A stretch of 64,000 bases of DNA from Ascochyta rabiei (Eukaryota; Ascomycota; Dothideomycetes; Pleosporales; Didymellaceae): positions 1,940,141 to 2,004,140 of the forward strand of contig NC_082410.1 in NCBI RefSeq assembly GCF_004011695.2, given 5' to 3'. Under the pieces are notes generated by a model, which saw only the letters and a program-made list of their open reading frames with translations, searched no databases and was not told the DNA's origin. This document shows, one piece after another, positions 48,401 through 58,699 of the stretch (position 1 is its first letter; each line of letters begins with the position of its first letter). Both the position numbers and the translations under genes were made by a program.

Positions 48401-49940
48401 GTACTAGGCGCTGATCAACAATCTAGTGGAACGTATTTAGAGCAGCGGCGTGGAGTGCATAGAGTAGAAGCACGGCAAGAACAACCCAGCATCTGTCGTT
48501 GTGGTCAGCGCAGACAACGCTGGTAACATTCTTAACATAAGTAACTTCTTAGCGTACGCAGGGTTGCTGCTTTAGAAGGGGCTGCTGCAACGGGTGGTGG
48601 TGGATGAGTGTCATCTCGTCTTCTCAGCACACAGCTGGCGGCCGAAGCTGGCGCTGCTGAAGAACTTGCGGCTGCTTGGCTGCCCGATCGTGCTTATGAC
48701 AGCAACGTTGCCGCCAGTGTAGGAGCACGCGCTGGAGTTAAGCATACTTATACAAAATATAACATATATACAGGCAAGCACTATATAGCTAAACACGCGC
48801 TACTTTGTCTTGTAGTGCGAGCCGGAGCAGAAGGAAGAGATGGCTGTGACAATCGGCTCGCGGCGTCAGGCACAGCTGCGGGAGCGTGGGCTGAAGGGGG
48901 TTGTGTACTGCCGGAGCAAGACGCTGTGTAAGGACATGGCAGCCGCGCTTGGCTGTGCGTTTTATTACGCAGGTGTTAAGAACAAGAAAAAAGCAGAGAA
49001 GCTGGAGAGGTGGGAGCAAGAGGGCGGGCTGATAGTAGCAACATCCGCGCTAGGCACTAGCGTAGACTACCTGGGGATTGTGTACATCTTGCACGTGGGC
49101 ATGCTGTAGAGCATGATTGACTACGCGCAGGAGAGCGGGCAAGGCGGGAGAGCAGGCGAGGCGGTAGATTCGGTGATACTGGTGGGGCACAGCAAGGTGG
49201 AGCAGACGCTGGCTGTGCAGCCAGACAACATCAACGTGTTAGCGATGGGGCTTTTTATTGTTAGTAGCGGCTGTCAGCGGCTGCTGATAAGTTGGTACAT
49301 GGATCGGATTGGGGTGAGCTGCAGCAACTTAGAGGGAGCGGCTGGCTGTAACCGGTGCGGAGACGGGGTCCGGCTGTGGCTGGACGAGCAGCAGAGGCAC
49401 AGGCGCGAATGGGGGCAGGTGGAGCAGCTGTTCAACGAGCTGCGGGCTAGGTGCGTGGCGTGCTGCATAATAGACGAGGCGGGCAGCAAAGAGTAGCGTC
49501 AGCACAGGACGATGCAGTGCGCAGCGCACCAGGGCGTGACAGGGAGAGAGCTGGACGACTTCCGGATGGCGATGACCCAAGCAAGAGGCGCGAGCAGGAA
49601 CAAGACGGTCAAGAACAACTGCTGGAGGTGCTGGGTCAGTCAGAAGTACTGCGCGACAGGGGAGGACAAGGAGGCGAGGTGTTAATGGCCGAACGTGGTG
49701 GTGCTGTTGGCAAGAGCAGCAGGGCAGGTAGAGAAGGGGGTAGAGATTATCTGACAGTGCGGGTACAGCAGAGAGATAGGAGGGGATTGGAAGGCGTATG
49801 CGGCGTGGCTAGGCAAGTAACACACTGTCAGGGTGTGGGATAAGCGCGAGTTGTTTAGCAACGCAATAGTAGTTGCAGTTTAGGTAGCGTTGTTTATAAC
49901 AGAGAACTGCGAGGCATAGGTAGAGATAGAATAGGATTAA
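45483..49940 (+). pseudogene. Telomere-linked helicase relic TLH1 (zinc fingers, recombinase-like core, RecQ helicase)
   Basis: One frame can be followed from about 45,483 to the TAA at 49,938 without any frameshift, but with dozens of stops (mainly TAG at likely Q/W positions, a few TAA/TGA). Order: OrsD-type C2H2 fingers (LVCKDY...LDRHLSQHY near 45,561; LQCRTCNHIS...FRQHYKKDY near 45,756); an acidic linker near 46,430-46,520; a recombinase-like core with PGRGLEITTI (near 47,450), DYWHTT (near 47,808) and LHTTVIGVGNY (near 47,943-47,975); a RecQ-type SF2 helicase with LPTGGGKS (near 48,322), VDECH (near 48,600), TATLPP (near 48,700) and QESGQGGRAGE (near 49,128); then a Cys-rich tail (NCWRCWVSQKYC). 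RecQ helicases of this kind are known next to fungal telomeres. Decay is by point change only, as expected of RIP. It cannot make a full protein. Confidence 0.85.
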
Positions 49941-51590
49941 TGTTAAATTAAGGTTCAATGTCTAGCTAATACAGATTTGGCACTGCAACTGTGTAGAACT
50001 AGAGCAATGTGCACTTTGCAGTTGGTGCTAAGAGAAGAAGAGGGGGGCGGGGGGCCTGTGGATGTGCCCCCCCCGGAGCGAAGCGACAGAGAGGTTAGGG
50101 TAGAAAGAAAAGGGGTGGGCGGGGGGCCCGTAGATGTGCCCCCCGAAGCGCAGCGTTCGAGAGTGAAGGAGGGGAGGTGGTTGAGACCGCGGAGCGGGAC
50201 TGGAGGAGAGTAGCAGGTAAGCAGGGTGAAGAAGAGGGAGTGGGTAGGCGGTGGGCCCGTTAGATGTTACACAAGAGCGAAGAGGCAGTAGAGGTAGATG
50301 TAGAGATAGATAAGCGGTACAGAAAGCAGATTTAGGGCGAATTTTTCAGCAACGCAATAGTAGTAGTGATTAGAGTGGTGTTGTTCATGCAGCAGTACAA
50401 CAGTGCGCAGGTAGTGGAGATAGACTGGCGTTAGTGTTAAGGTTGAGTTAAGGTTGCGTATCTTGGAGATGCTTGGCTGACTTGCGCGCGCGCATCATGC
50501 AAGAGTTAGGGAAGTTAAAATTAATAAACAGTAACACAAACAGTGCAGACGTGCAGAAAAAGAAGACAGAATAGACGTTTTAGCTATAAGATAGCAGTAA
50601 GCAGGTTAGTGTTAAGGCAGAAAAAAAATAAAAAATAAAAAAATAGTAGAGTTAGGTCCGGGCTGGTACGCAAGTTAGAGTATGGTTAGGGTTAGTTGTA
50701 TTAGCAGAGCGTAAGTAGAAGCCTGTAGGAAGGCTCTGGACCCCGTAGAGAGTGTAATGTAGGCCCGTTTAAGAGTGCAGAGAGAAGCGCAGTAGGAGGA
50801 AAAGAGGGGCGTAGACTACAATAGAGGGTAACAAGCAGGTAAAAGAGGCTGCAAGCCTAAGAAGATTAGCTGTTAACAGTAGAGATTACAACATTAAGCC
50901 GTAAGGGAGTGCAAGGGGAGATAAAAGAGGAAGAGGGTAGATAGAAGGCCCGTAAGGTGTCAGGCAGGAGCGAAGAGGCAGGTGCAGAGTTGGGTGAGGG
51001 GGCGGACGCAAGTCAGGGTTAGGGTTACCGGTATTTGGGGCAAGCAGACAATGAACAGGGGCAACAAACAGCAGAAGAAAGTAAGAAGGGCTGACAAGGA
51101 GCACATACAGTGAGGGTAGAAGATGAGCAGATGTTAGAGGGGTGGTCAGAGTAGGAGTTAGGTTCCGGACCGGACGCAAGTCAGGGTTGGGGTTACTGGT
51201 ATTTAGGGCAAGGTAATCATTAACAAGAGCAACAAAGCAGGGCAAGGTGGTGCAGAGCAAAGATAAGAAGCGCCGGGGCGCAGAGAGCAGCAGAGACAAG
51301 AGAAGAGGGGGGCAGGGGGCCCGTGGATATGCCCCCGGAGCGGAGCGGTTGAGAGTGAAGGAGGGGAGGTGGTTGAGACCGCGGAGCGGAACAGAAGAGA
51401 GAGAAGGAGGGGAGGTGGTTGAGACCGCGGAGCGGAACAGAAGAGAGAGAAGGAGGGAAGGTGGTTGAGACCGCGGAGCGGAACAGAAGAGAGAGAGAAA
51501 GACAGTAGCGTAGTAATAGTAGTAAAGAAGAAGAAAAGAAAGAAGAAAAAAAGCATAGTAGTAGTTAAGCATAAAGGAATAGAGTTCTCC
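49941..51590. repeat. Repeat-rich subtelomeric tail after TLH1
   Basis: Contains a GC-rich hairpin motif (GGGCGGGGGGCC...GTGCCCCCC) at about 50,043, 50,116 and 51,307; a relic of another TLH C-terminus at about 50,335-50,450 (FFSNAIVVVIRVVLF, matching TLH1 residues FSNAIVVAVQVALF); a ~170-bp repeat around CGCAAGTCAGGGTT (about 51,005 and 51,177); and three copies of a 46-bp unit starting GAGACCGCGGAGCGGAACAG (51,375, 51,421, 51,467). No gene is supported; the long minus-strand frame at 50,886-51,572 is translated repeat. Confidence 0.75.
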
Positions 51591-52043
51591 CAGTGATTAT
51601 ACGAACAAAGACAGTGTATTTGTTCGCTTTGCCTATGTAAATTTTAGCGTGAGCACAGACACTCGACTGTATTTGTTCGCTTTTTCAGCGTGAATTTGTT
51701 CGCTGTTCCTGAAGTCAAATATTGCTGCAACGATTGCGGAACGTGTACAAAGTGCGTCCCAATTGTATGTTGAATTTCTAGAAGAATCGAGCATACGGTA
51801 CGTGAGTGGAATATAGTAGATGTTTCAATATTGATGTTCGCAATGTTGTAGGGCAGTATTGATAAGGTATGTAGCACAATGTTCAGAGTTAAGCGCAGGT
51901 AACATCTACTCTACAGGATGGAACAATTCAAGCAAAGTTAGCTGACGCAACCGCGGAGCTGGCGTAGGACTCTTCGGCGAAGCATGACTTTGCTCTCTGG
52001 TGCTGTCGTCAACGCTGTTGTCAGTTTCGTCGTCTTCGCTGTC
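51591..52043. other. Region between subtelomeric repeats and the 564-codon gene
   Basis: Contains three copies of TTTGTTCGCT (51,621, 51,673, 51,706) and an inverted GAACAAA at about 51,601. Otherwise no gene or repeat recognised. It is the 3' flank of the minus-strand gene at 52,044. Confidence 0.45.
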
Positions 52044-53738
52044 TTAAATCTCTTCCACCTCGTAGATGGTTGCTGGCGCCTCCGCCTCAATGCTTAGCGT
52101 TTTCTTCTCGTTAATGGGCCCGCCAGCAATTCCCTCTGGCCCTAACCAGTTCTTAAGTGCCTTACTAGCTGCACAAATGTCTAGACACTCCTTCTTAAGT
52201 AGCTCAATCCAGACATGCAGCTGGCCTACACGGAGGGTGCGTTCTATCCAGCGATTCGCAATCTCGTCGTGTGGTATCAGGGTCAGAATGCCCCAGCCTA
52301 GCTCCTGACTAATGGAGTACCAGCGCATGGCTTGGCCTAACCGTCGTCTAAACACCTGCTTGTCCTTCTCAGTAGCGTTGGGACTAACTAACTCTACTAG
52401 CGCTGCAACTGCCTCTGTGCGGATCTGTCCCTTTCCGTATCGATTTCGCGTCCTGTCGTTGCTAGATACAAAGTTGTTATGCCGGATCTGCGCTATCTTG
52501 TTAGAGTATGCTTGACCTAGGAGAGCTGACGCCCATCGAGACTCGATATGGACAGCTGCTAGCTCTGCTTCGTAACGTGTGCACATGTTCCAGGCAAAGT
52601 AGAAATCCCTGTCAGCATTGTTGCGCACACTCAGCAGCTGTAAGCGCTTAGCTCCCGCACCGGTCCTGCTCTGGCTGCCAGCGAGCTCGCCGCCACCTCT
52701 GAAGGGTGAGCCACGTTCTCGCCAAGCCTGCAGGAACTGGGCAGCGTGGTACCGAGAGGACTGGTTTCCAAGCACGCGCGCTTTCTCTAGAAGGGTGCAG
52801 GCCGTGAGGTAGGGAGTTTGGGTGGAGCTGTAGAAGTCCGTGTCATCAGAGACCGGCTGCTTGATGATCCAGGCGACGACGGACTTGTCCTTTTGCACAA
52901 TAGAGGTGTAGGCAGCCTGCTCTGGAAGAGGAGCCTTGTCGCCAGGTGCTACCAGACCAAGGGCAAGCCGCTTCTTCGCACGCGAAGTGGCGAGTGTCCT
53001 GCTGCGTTTTTGCTCCGCACGGCGGTTGTTGTTAGAGATGGTAGTGATGTGCAGAGGGGAGTCTTTCAGCTGCTCATCCGGTTCGCTAGGCTGTGACAGC
53101 TGAGGGCTGGCTGGATGTGTCTCATCAGTGGTTGTTCGAGCGCGCTTTGGTGTAGGGGCCGGCGCAGATAGGTGTGGCCGCTTCTTTTGTTGCGGGGGTG
53201 GAGCGGAGGCCTGTTGTGAAGGGGAAGCAAAGGGCTTCTGCGCAGACGGCGGCTCTTCCATCCCGTCCTCCGCAAGCGACTCGGCCGCGCAGACCAGACG
53301 ATCCCAGATATTGTCAGGCAGGACGTCGTCGGCGAGCGTCTCGCGCAGAAGCCAGATCGCTGACAAGACGGAGTGGGCAATGAAGACGGGCTTGCAGACG
53401 CTGGCATCGTCACGGGTGGGGATCAGCCATCCTGCGCTGTGCGGACGAGCACCTGGATCACGCTGCGAGCGTGAGATGGTCGCTCGGCAGAAGAAGAGCT
53501 TCTTGTAGTCCTCATTCGGCGGCTCGTACGCGTAGTTGCGAACGAAGTCAGCTTCGCTGGCCAGAGGAAAGCTCCGACGACCGCCATCAAACCGCTCTGC
53601 GGCGCTGTCTAATGCTGCCAACCAGTGCATTATCGACTTGTGTACTGCGAATAAGGTTGCAAGCGGAAGTTCGGACGAAGGTTGTGCGGAAAGGGGGTTG
53701 GGTGTTGTTGAGGTTCTGACGCGGTCACACCGCGGCAC
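52044..53738 (-). CDS. Intact 564-residue protein of unknown function, divergent from TLH2
   Basis: An uninterrupted frame of 564 codons, striking in a region where all neighbours are broken. N-terminal ~150 residues: a helical region (MHWLAALDSAAERF) with a tryptophan-rich stretch (HSVLSAIWLLRE, DNIWDRLVCAAESL). Residues ~170-270: disordered, proline-, serine- and basic-rich, with likely nuclear localisation clusters (PPQQKKRPHL, TPKRART, SRAKKRLALG). C-terminal ~300 residues: a mostly helical folded part with WAWNMCTRYEAEL-like and YGKGQIRTEAVAALVELVSPNATEKDK segments, ending acidic (IYEVEEI). No signal peptide or membrane segment. No catalytic motif or family recognised. Start is the ATG at 53,738; the frame is open only just beyond. 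About 180 bp separate it from the oppositely oriented helicase gene, so the two may share a promoter. A nuclear or DNA-associated role is inference from composition only. Confidence 0.7.
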   Translation of the reverse strand: MPRCDRVRTSTTPNPLSAQPSSELPLATLFAVHKSIMHWLAALDSAAERFDGGRRSFPLASEADFVRNYAYEPPNEDYKKLFFCRATISRSQRDPGARPHSAGWLIPTRDDASVCKPVFIAHSVLSAIWLLRETLADDVLPDNIWDRLVCAAESLAEDGMEEPPSAQKPFASPSQQASAPPPQQKKRPHLSAPAPTPKRARTTTDETHPASPQLSQPSEPDEQLKDSPLHITTISNNNRRAEQKRSRTLATSRAKKRLALGLVAPGDKAPLPEQAAYTSIVQKDKSVVAWIIKQPVSDDTDFYSSTQTPYLTACTLLEKARVLGNQSSRYHAAQFLQAWRERGSPFRGGGELAGSQSRTGAGAKRLQLLSVRNNADRDFYFAWNMCTRYEAELAAVHIESRWASALLGQAYSNKIAQIRHNNFVSSNDRTRNRYGKGQIRTEAVAALVELVSPNATEKDKQVFRRRLGQAMRWYSISQELGWGILTLIPHDEIANRWIERTLRVGQLHVWIELLKKECLDICAASKALKNWLGPEGIAGGPINEKKTLSIEAEAPATIYEVEEI

Positions 53739-53921
53739 CGAAAGTCAGGCCGCGCACGGATGTACCACGACGCCCTCACCAACCAGCGTTAGCGGAGCTG
53801 GGAGCGCAATCAAACCAAAAGCAAGATCAATACACAGTCTGTCGATCAATATGCCAGGGGATAGCAAACACTAGGCCAACGGACGTGTTGCATAGCGCCT
53901 ACTTGTGTCCCTTCTGCTCCT
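53739..53921. promoter_or_regulatory. Probable bidirectional promoter between the 564-codon gene and TLH2
   Basis: About 180 bp separate the two divergent coding regions. The + strand TLH2 frame can be followed back to about 53,922, and the minus-strand gene starts at 53,738. No clear TATA box was recognised; the assignment rests on arrangement. Confidence 0.35.
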
Positions 53922-56900
53922 TACACCATAGAACTATTTGCGCAGCTGTTTAAACACCGGCCTGAACTTTGAGTCGTAGTTTGTAAACCATGTGCCACCG
54001 CTATTCCACCAGCGCAGATCGTTACGCACCTCAAAGAGCGCCATCCCAAGGTCACAGTCGCTACGCGCAAGAGCCTGGCGGCAGCTGTACGCGCGCTACC
54101 AAACCTTGCGTGGAGTCCAGGAGACGTGCGTGTACCAAGGCCGGCTAAGGAGCCCGTCTTTAGTCTGAAAAGCTGAGAAGACGGGCTGGTATGCTTGTCG
54201 GAGCGTTGTTGGTATACCTGCATCTCGCTGCAGGGCATGCAGAAACATTGCAAGGATGAGCATGGCTGGGTGAACGAACAAAAGCGAGGGGGAGATATAA
54301 GGCAAAAGAGCAAGCACTCGCGCAACCAAGTATGGCGAGACAGCCAATCCTGCCAGCGCTTGTTCAGAGCTGTTGGCTGGCCGGCGTATGTTGCAGTCGA
54401 GACGAGCGTTGGAGCTGCGACTCTAGCAGACATCTCCCAGAGAGTGAAGGCAGATCGCCAGCATCAGCGAGAAGAGCGTAAGGCAGCAGCAGCGCAGGAT
54501 AAGATTAAAGAGGGCATCCGTTCGCAGGCTGATCTGTGGCTAGAGCTCACAGAATGGGTCCCGCACCTACAAGGTATCCCAAGGGCGGCACTTCTGCGCG
54601 CTAAACAGCTAGCTGGTGGGGAGGTAGACGCGCGTGGGAAGGAAGAAGTGGCGTTTAACAACACGGGCTTACGCGATGTTTGCAAAGCTATGGAGCGGCT
54701 GATACAAAAAGCGTTCGATAGCAGCCGAGCTGAGGTTGTCGGCAGACTCGCACTGGAGATTATTGAGCGACGTGAGGCGGGCGCAGAATCGAACGAGCGG
54801 CCCTTCTACGCTAGGCATCGAGTCGGTACAATCAAGAAGTACAGCCAGAAGCTGGTGAGCATCCTCTGCTACCTGTGGCGCACATATGACCAGGTCGAGC
54901 GGCCGCCATACAAACTTACCAGCACGCAAGACGCCCTCTTGGTGTCACTCCAGCAAATAGCCCGCTCAGACGACGCTGCGAAGAAAGAGAAACTGGAAGA
55001 GCGATGCCTGCGCTTTTGGATCGCCTTGCTCAACCACAGCCTGACTGGCGACGAGCACGAGAGCGCACTGCTGAGCGGAGTGGCTGTCCTCGGCCTCAAG
55101 CCTGATCACCATGGCGGTGGGTAGGTTCCGGCGCACGAGTTCTCGCCAACGCTGTCTGCTTTGATCACTACCTCGAAAGCGCTCGTAGTGCATCATGCCC
55201 GCTGCCAGCGAGATAAAGCGCTTCAGAAAGACCCTTGTACAGCACCTACTGCGTATGAGCTAGTTAAAGACATGTCTGAACGGTTTATGACGCTGTCCGA
55301 CTTCAAAGGCACACCTAGTCCTATGAATCAAATGCTCCGCTTGCGTACGCTAGCTAGAACACAGGCAAAGCGACGTAATACTCCCGGTATTGTGTCGTGG
55401 GATGGAGATCGGCTTCTCATTGACAAGCAGAGCTTTTCGCTAGCCGATCTCCGGTCGATGGTGAAGGGACTCTGCGAGACGGTGCGGTTGCAGCTATTCA
55501 AGGACGTCCTACTCTTGGATCTAGACGAAAGGGGTTGCGTGCGACCCAGGACTACCCGCTTCCAGAGGTGTCCGTGGACAAACTCGTCGATCAGCCAGCC
55601 GAGCTGGCTACGGGCTGGAGCTTTCTGAAGCACCCCGACAACCAGCTAGATAGATGGCAAGACTGGCTTCTAGACCGGGTGTTGGACGAGGCTCCGCTAA
55701 GGGAGAGATTCATTCGTGGGATAGATAGCACACAACGGCCGGAACAGACGCTATGGCGCGATGACGCTGTAGCTAGGTACATGAAAGGAGTGCGTCGGTT
55801 TAAAGAAGGCCTCTTCACGCTTGTTCACATGTCTGGCGGCGGGCCTGGTTGCGGGACAGAGATTACCTCGATACAGTGCGAGAACAGTGCAGACGGGGTA
55901 GGGTATCGGGGGGTGTTTGTAGAGGGTGGCCTGGTATCCTTCACCACTACGTACCACAAGGGGTATAGCTTTAGCAAGCGTGTCAAGACGATCCACCGCT
56001 ATGTTCCCCGGGAGGTGGGTGAGCTGGTGGTGTACTTCCTCGGGCTCGGTCGACCGTTCATAGATGATCTCCAGATGCTGCACAATGGCGTTGCCCGCCC
56101 TACCGCTTTCATCTGGGAGCCAGAGCCGGAGGAGCAGTGGGGCGACGAGAGCGATAGCGAAGAGAGCGACAACGGAGACGAGTACGGCGAAGCCGACCGT
56201 GAGAAGGCACGATCCGCTAACCCAGACGGGTACTAGGGCACCGATCGCATACGCCGTGTCCTGCGCAAGCAGACCTTTCAGTACATGAACACCGCTCTCG
56301 GCACCCGCGCCTGGCGGCATGCCTACCCAGCCATCCACCGAGAGCTGGCAAGAGATGGACAAGCACGCGACTGGTTGGAAGTGCTCTACTAGAACAAAGC
56401 GCCGGCGAAGAGCAACGCGCAAGCGTTGCAGTCCAGCCACAGCCTTAAAACAGAGGAGGGCAACTACGGCCGCTCCATGATGGAGTCTCCCTTTCAGACC
56501 ATGGCCGAGCGGGAGGAGTTCCGGCGGGTGAGCATGGACTGGCATCGCGTGCTGGAGTTTGCATCCGCCTGGGAGGACGGCCGCATGCACCCCGGTGTTC
56601 GCGCAGAGATGGTAGCGCAGCAAGAGAAGCAGGCGCTCCAGCGCTGGTCGTCGCTCGCGATGGTGGACCTTAAGGCAGAGTTCAGGCGACTCGCTGGACG
56701 GCCGGACGCCGAGTATTGTGGCAAGCAAGAAGAAAGCCTCGAGGCTGTAATGCAGCGACGGCTGCGCGTGCTAGTTGTCATGGCTACCGGCACCGGCAAG
56801 AGTATGCTGTTCATGCTGCCCGCGTCCGTCTCGCCAGGCGGCGTCTCCGTGGTCGTGGCTCCGTTGAATGCCTTGCGAGACGATCTGCAAGATCGCTGCG

Positions 56901-58279
56901 ACCAGCTCGGCATCCCCTGCGCGAAGTGGGATGGAAGAAGACCGCCGTACTGGGCTCGTATTGTGCTGGTGACGCCTGAGAGCGCAGTCACGAAGGCGTT
57001 CGGCAGGTTCATTAACGAAAAGCGCATGCTCCATCAGCTAGATCGTATCGTGATAGACGAGTGCCACGTGCTGCTGGAGTCGACACAGGACTGGCGGCCA
57101 GACCTCCTCAAGATGGTGGAGATGACGGAGAAGGGCACACAGGTTGTCTACCTGACTGCAACCTTGCCGCCCACGCTGCAGCCCGCCTTCTTGCACACCG
57201 CAGGGCTCAATGCCCAGACCGTAACCATATGCCGCGATGAACGCACCACGCGAACGAACATTGCGTACCAGGTGCTAGAGTACACACGTGGCACGCTAGA
57301 AAAAGTACTTATTGAGCTCGTGGCTGCGAAGAGGAGTAGGTACGGACCCAAGGCGCAGATCATCGTCTATTGTCCAACTGTGGACGAGACAAAACGGCTT
57401 GCGAAGCTTCTGCAGTGCTCTGCATACTACCGTCAGATGGGCTCAGACAAGGAAAAGGCACGCATAGTACGAAGCTTCACCCTAGGCATAGAGAAGCTTT
57501 GTACAGCCACAAACATGCTAGGTCTTGGGCTCGACGCTGCAGGCGTCCGGGTGGTGATCCACGTTGCCATGTGTCCCCTGCTGCTCCAATATGTGCAAGA
57601 GAGCGGCCGGGCGGGACGAACGGGGCTCAACAGCAAGTCTATTGTTATGAGAGCGTGCTATGTAACGAAAGAGGGGAAGGTAGAGAAGGCGCTCAGCTAC
57701 AAGCTGGAGCGACCTGCAAAGGAGTTCATGACAGTCAAATCCTGTCGGCGAATCGCGATAGACAAGCACATGGACGGCAGACAGAACAGGCAGCAATGCG
57801 AGATGGGAGAGTCGAAGTGTGATCTATGCGAGCGACACCCCGGTGGTACTAAGCAACAAGCCGTCGAAGAAGAGCAGGAAGAGCCAGAGGAGACGCAGGC
57901 CGACACCGCGGCGGTGGCAGCAGAGGAGCAGCGCAGATGTATAGAGCGAGCTATAGTTATTAAAGAGCAGAGGGTTAAGATCCAGCAACGGCAAAGGACG
58001 GAACAAAAAGTATATGACCTGGAGCGGCTAGAGCAGCACTTCCAGCGCTGGAGCAATGCGTGCGCCATCTGCATGGCCACTCAGGCTGACCCGGCGCGCC
58101 ACGACTGGAAGGACTGTTCAAAGGCCAGCGGAGCGCAGATGACATTAATGGAGTCTAAGGTGAAATCTATGCACCAAGTGAAGTGGGAGAAGTATGCGCG
58201 GTGTTTTTACTGCTGGGCGCCCCAAGCCATCTGCAACAAGTGGGAGGAAACAAGCATACAGGGTGCGTTTAAGACATAA
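53922..58279 (+). pseudogene. Telomere-linked helicase TLH2 (zinc fingers, recombinase-like core, RecQ helicase), few lesions
   Basis: Better preserved homologue of TLH1. OrsD-type fingers: VVVCKPCATAIPP...THLKERH (near 53,976) and LVCLSERCWYTC...KHCKDEH (near 54,186). Recombinase-like core: GTEITSI (55,856-55,876, with Cys where TLH1 has Arg), KTIHRYVPREVGELVVYFL (near 55,985), TRAWRHAYPAIHREL (near 56,305) and SSHSLKTEEGNYGR (56,431-56,472). Then a complete RecQ-type helicase: ATGTGKS (near 56,785), VIDECH (near 57,050), TATLPP (near 57,158), the motif V region and QESGRAGRTG (near 57,593), followed by a C-terminal Cys-rich segment (CFYCWAPQAICNKW). Lesions: TGA at 53,970 and 54,174, TAG at 55,122, a frameshift near 55,545, TAG at 56,234 and 56,390. 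The last 617 codons (from 56,426) are open, so a helicase-only product is possible. RecQ-like SF2 helicases unwind DNA 3'-5'; the telomeric role is inferred from location and family. Confidence 0.85.
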
Positions 58280-58699
58280 GGGATGCATGTGCCTTGCTAG
58301 TACGATAGAGTGCTCCAGAGAGCAGTAGCTGCGCTGCTTGCCTGCCAGCCACTGATGTGCACGCCATGGCTGGAGCAGCAGATGCAAGACGCGCCGCGAT
58401 TGTGCACGTAGCGATGAGCTCGGCTTTGTGGCTCGATTGAAGATCAAATGGGCCAGAGAGACGCGAGCCAGATGTGTCGTTCCTATATGCTTGGGAGGAG
58501 GGGCATGTGCAGTCGTATTTAGCAGACTAGAAAGAATGTGTTTGATATAACCGTAACCCGAAACCTTAGGTCAGGAGAAGTCAGGAGAAACGTGCTGTAG
58601 GCTGACTTGCGACTGCACGGTGATCACAAGTCAGAAAGTGCAAAACAGCCAAATAGCAACACAGACACTTCAGAGACGTAGAAAGAAACGCCCAGAGAA
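58280..58699. other. Region downstream of TLH2
   Basis: About 420 bp with no recognisable gene. It may contain the TLH2 3' end; no clear terminator or polyadenylation signal was seen. Confidence 0.4.

Noticed and set aside
45483..49940. Stop-codon reassignment (TAG read as Q) to explain TLH1 and gypsy frames
   Set aside because: Host genes (GH79, permease, desaturase, secreted protein) have no internal TAG; the secreted protein ends in TAG; catalytic residues in the transposons are also changed by G-to-A, so RIP explains the pattern better.
50886..51572. 228-codon minus-strand frame
   Set aside because: Consists of translated tandem repeats (Ser/Leu/Pro-rich, APNTGNPNPDLRP-type units); no conserved family and repeats continue outside it.
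55751..56728. 325-codon minus-strand frame across TLH2
   Set aside because: Antisense of the recombinase-like and helicase part, which has specific motifs on the + strand.
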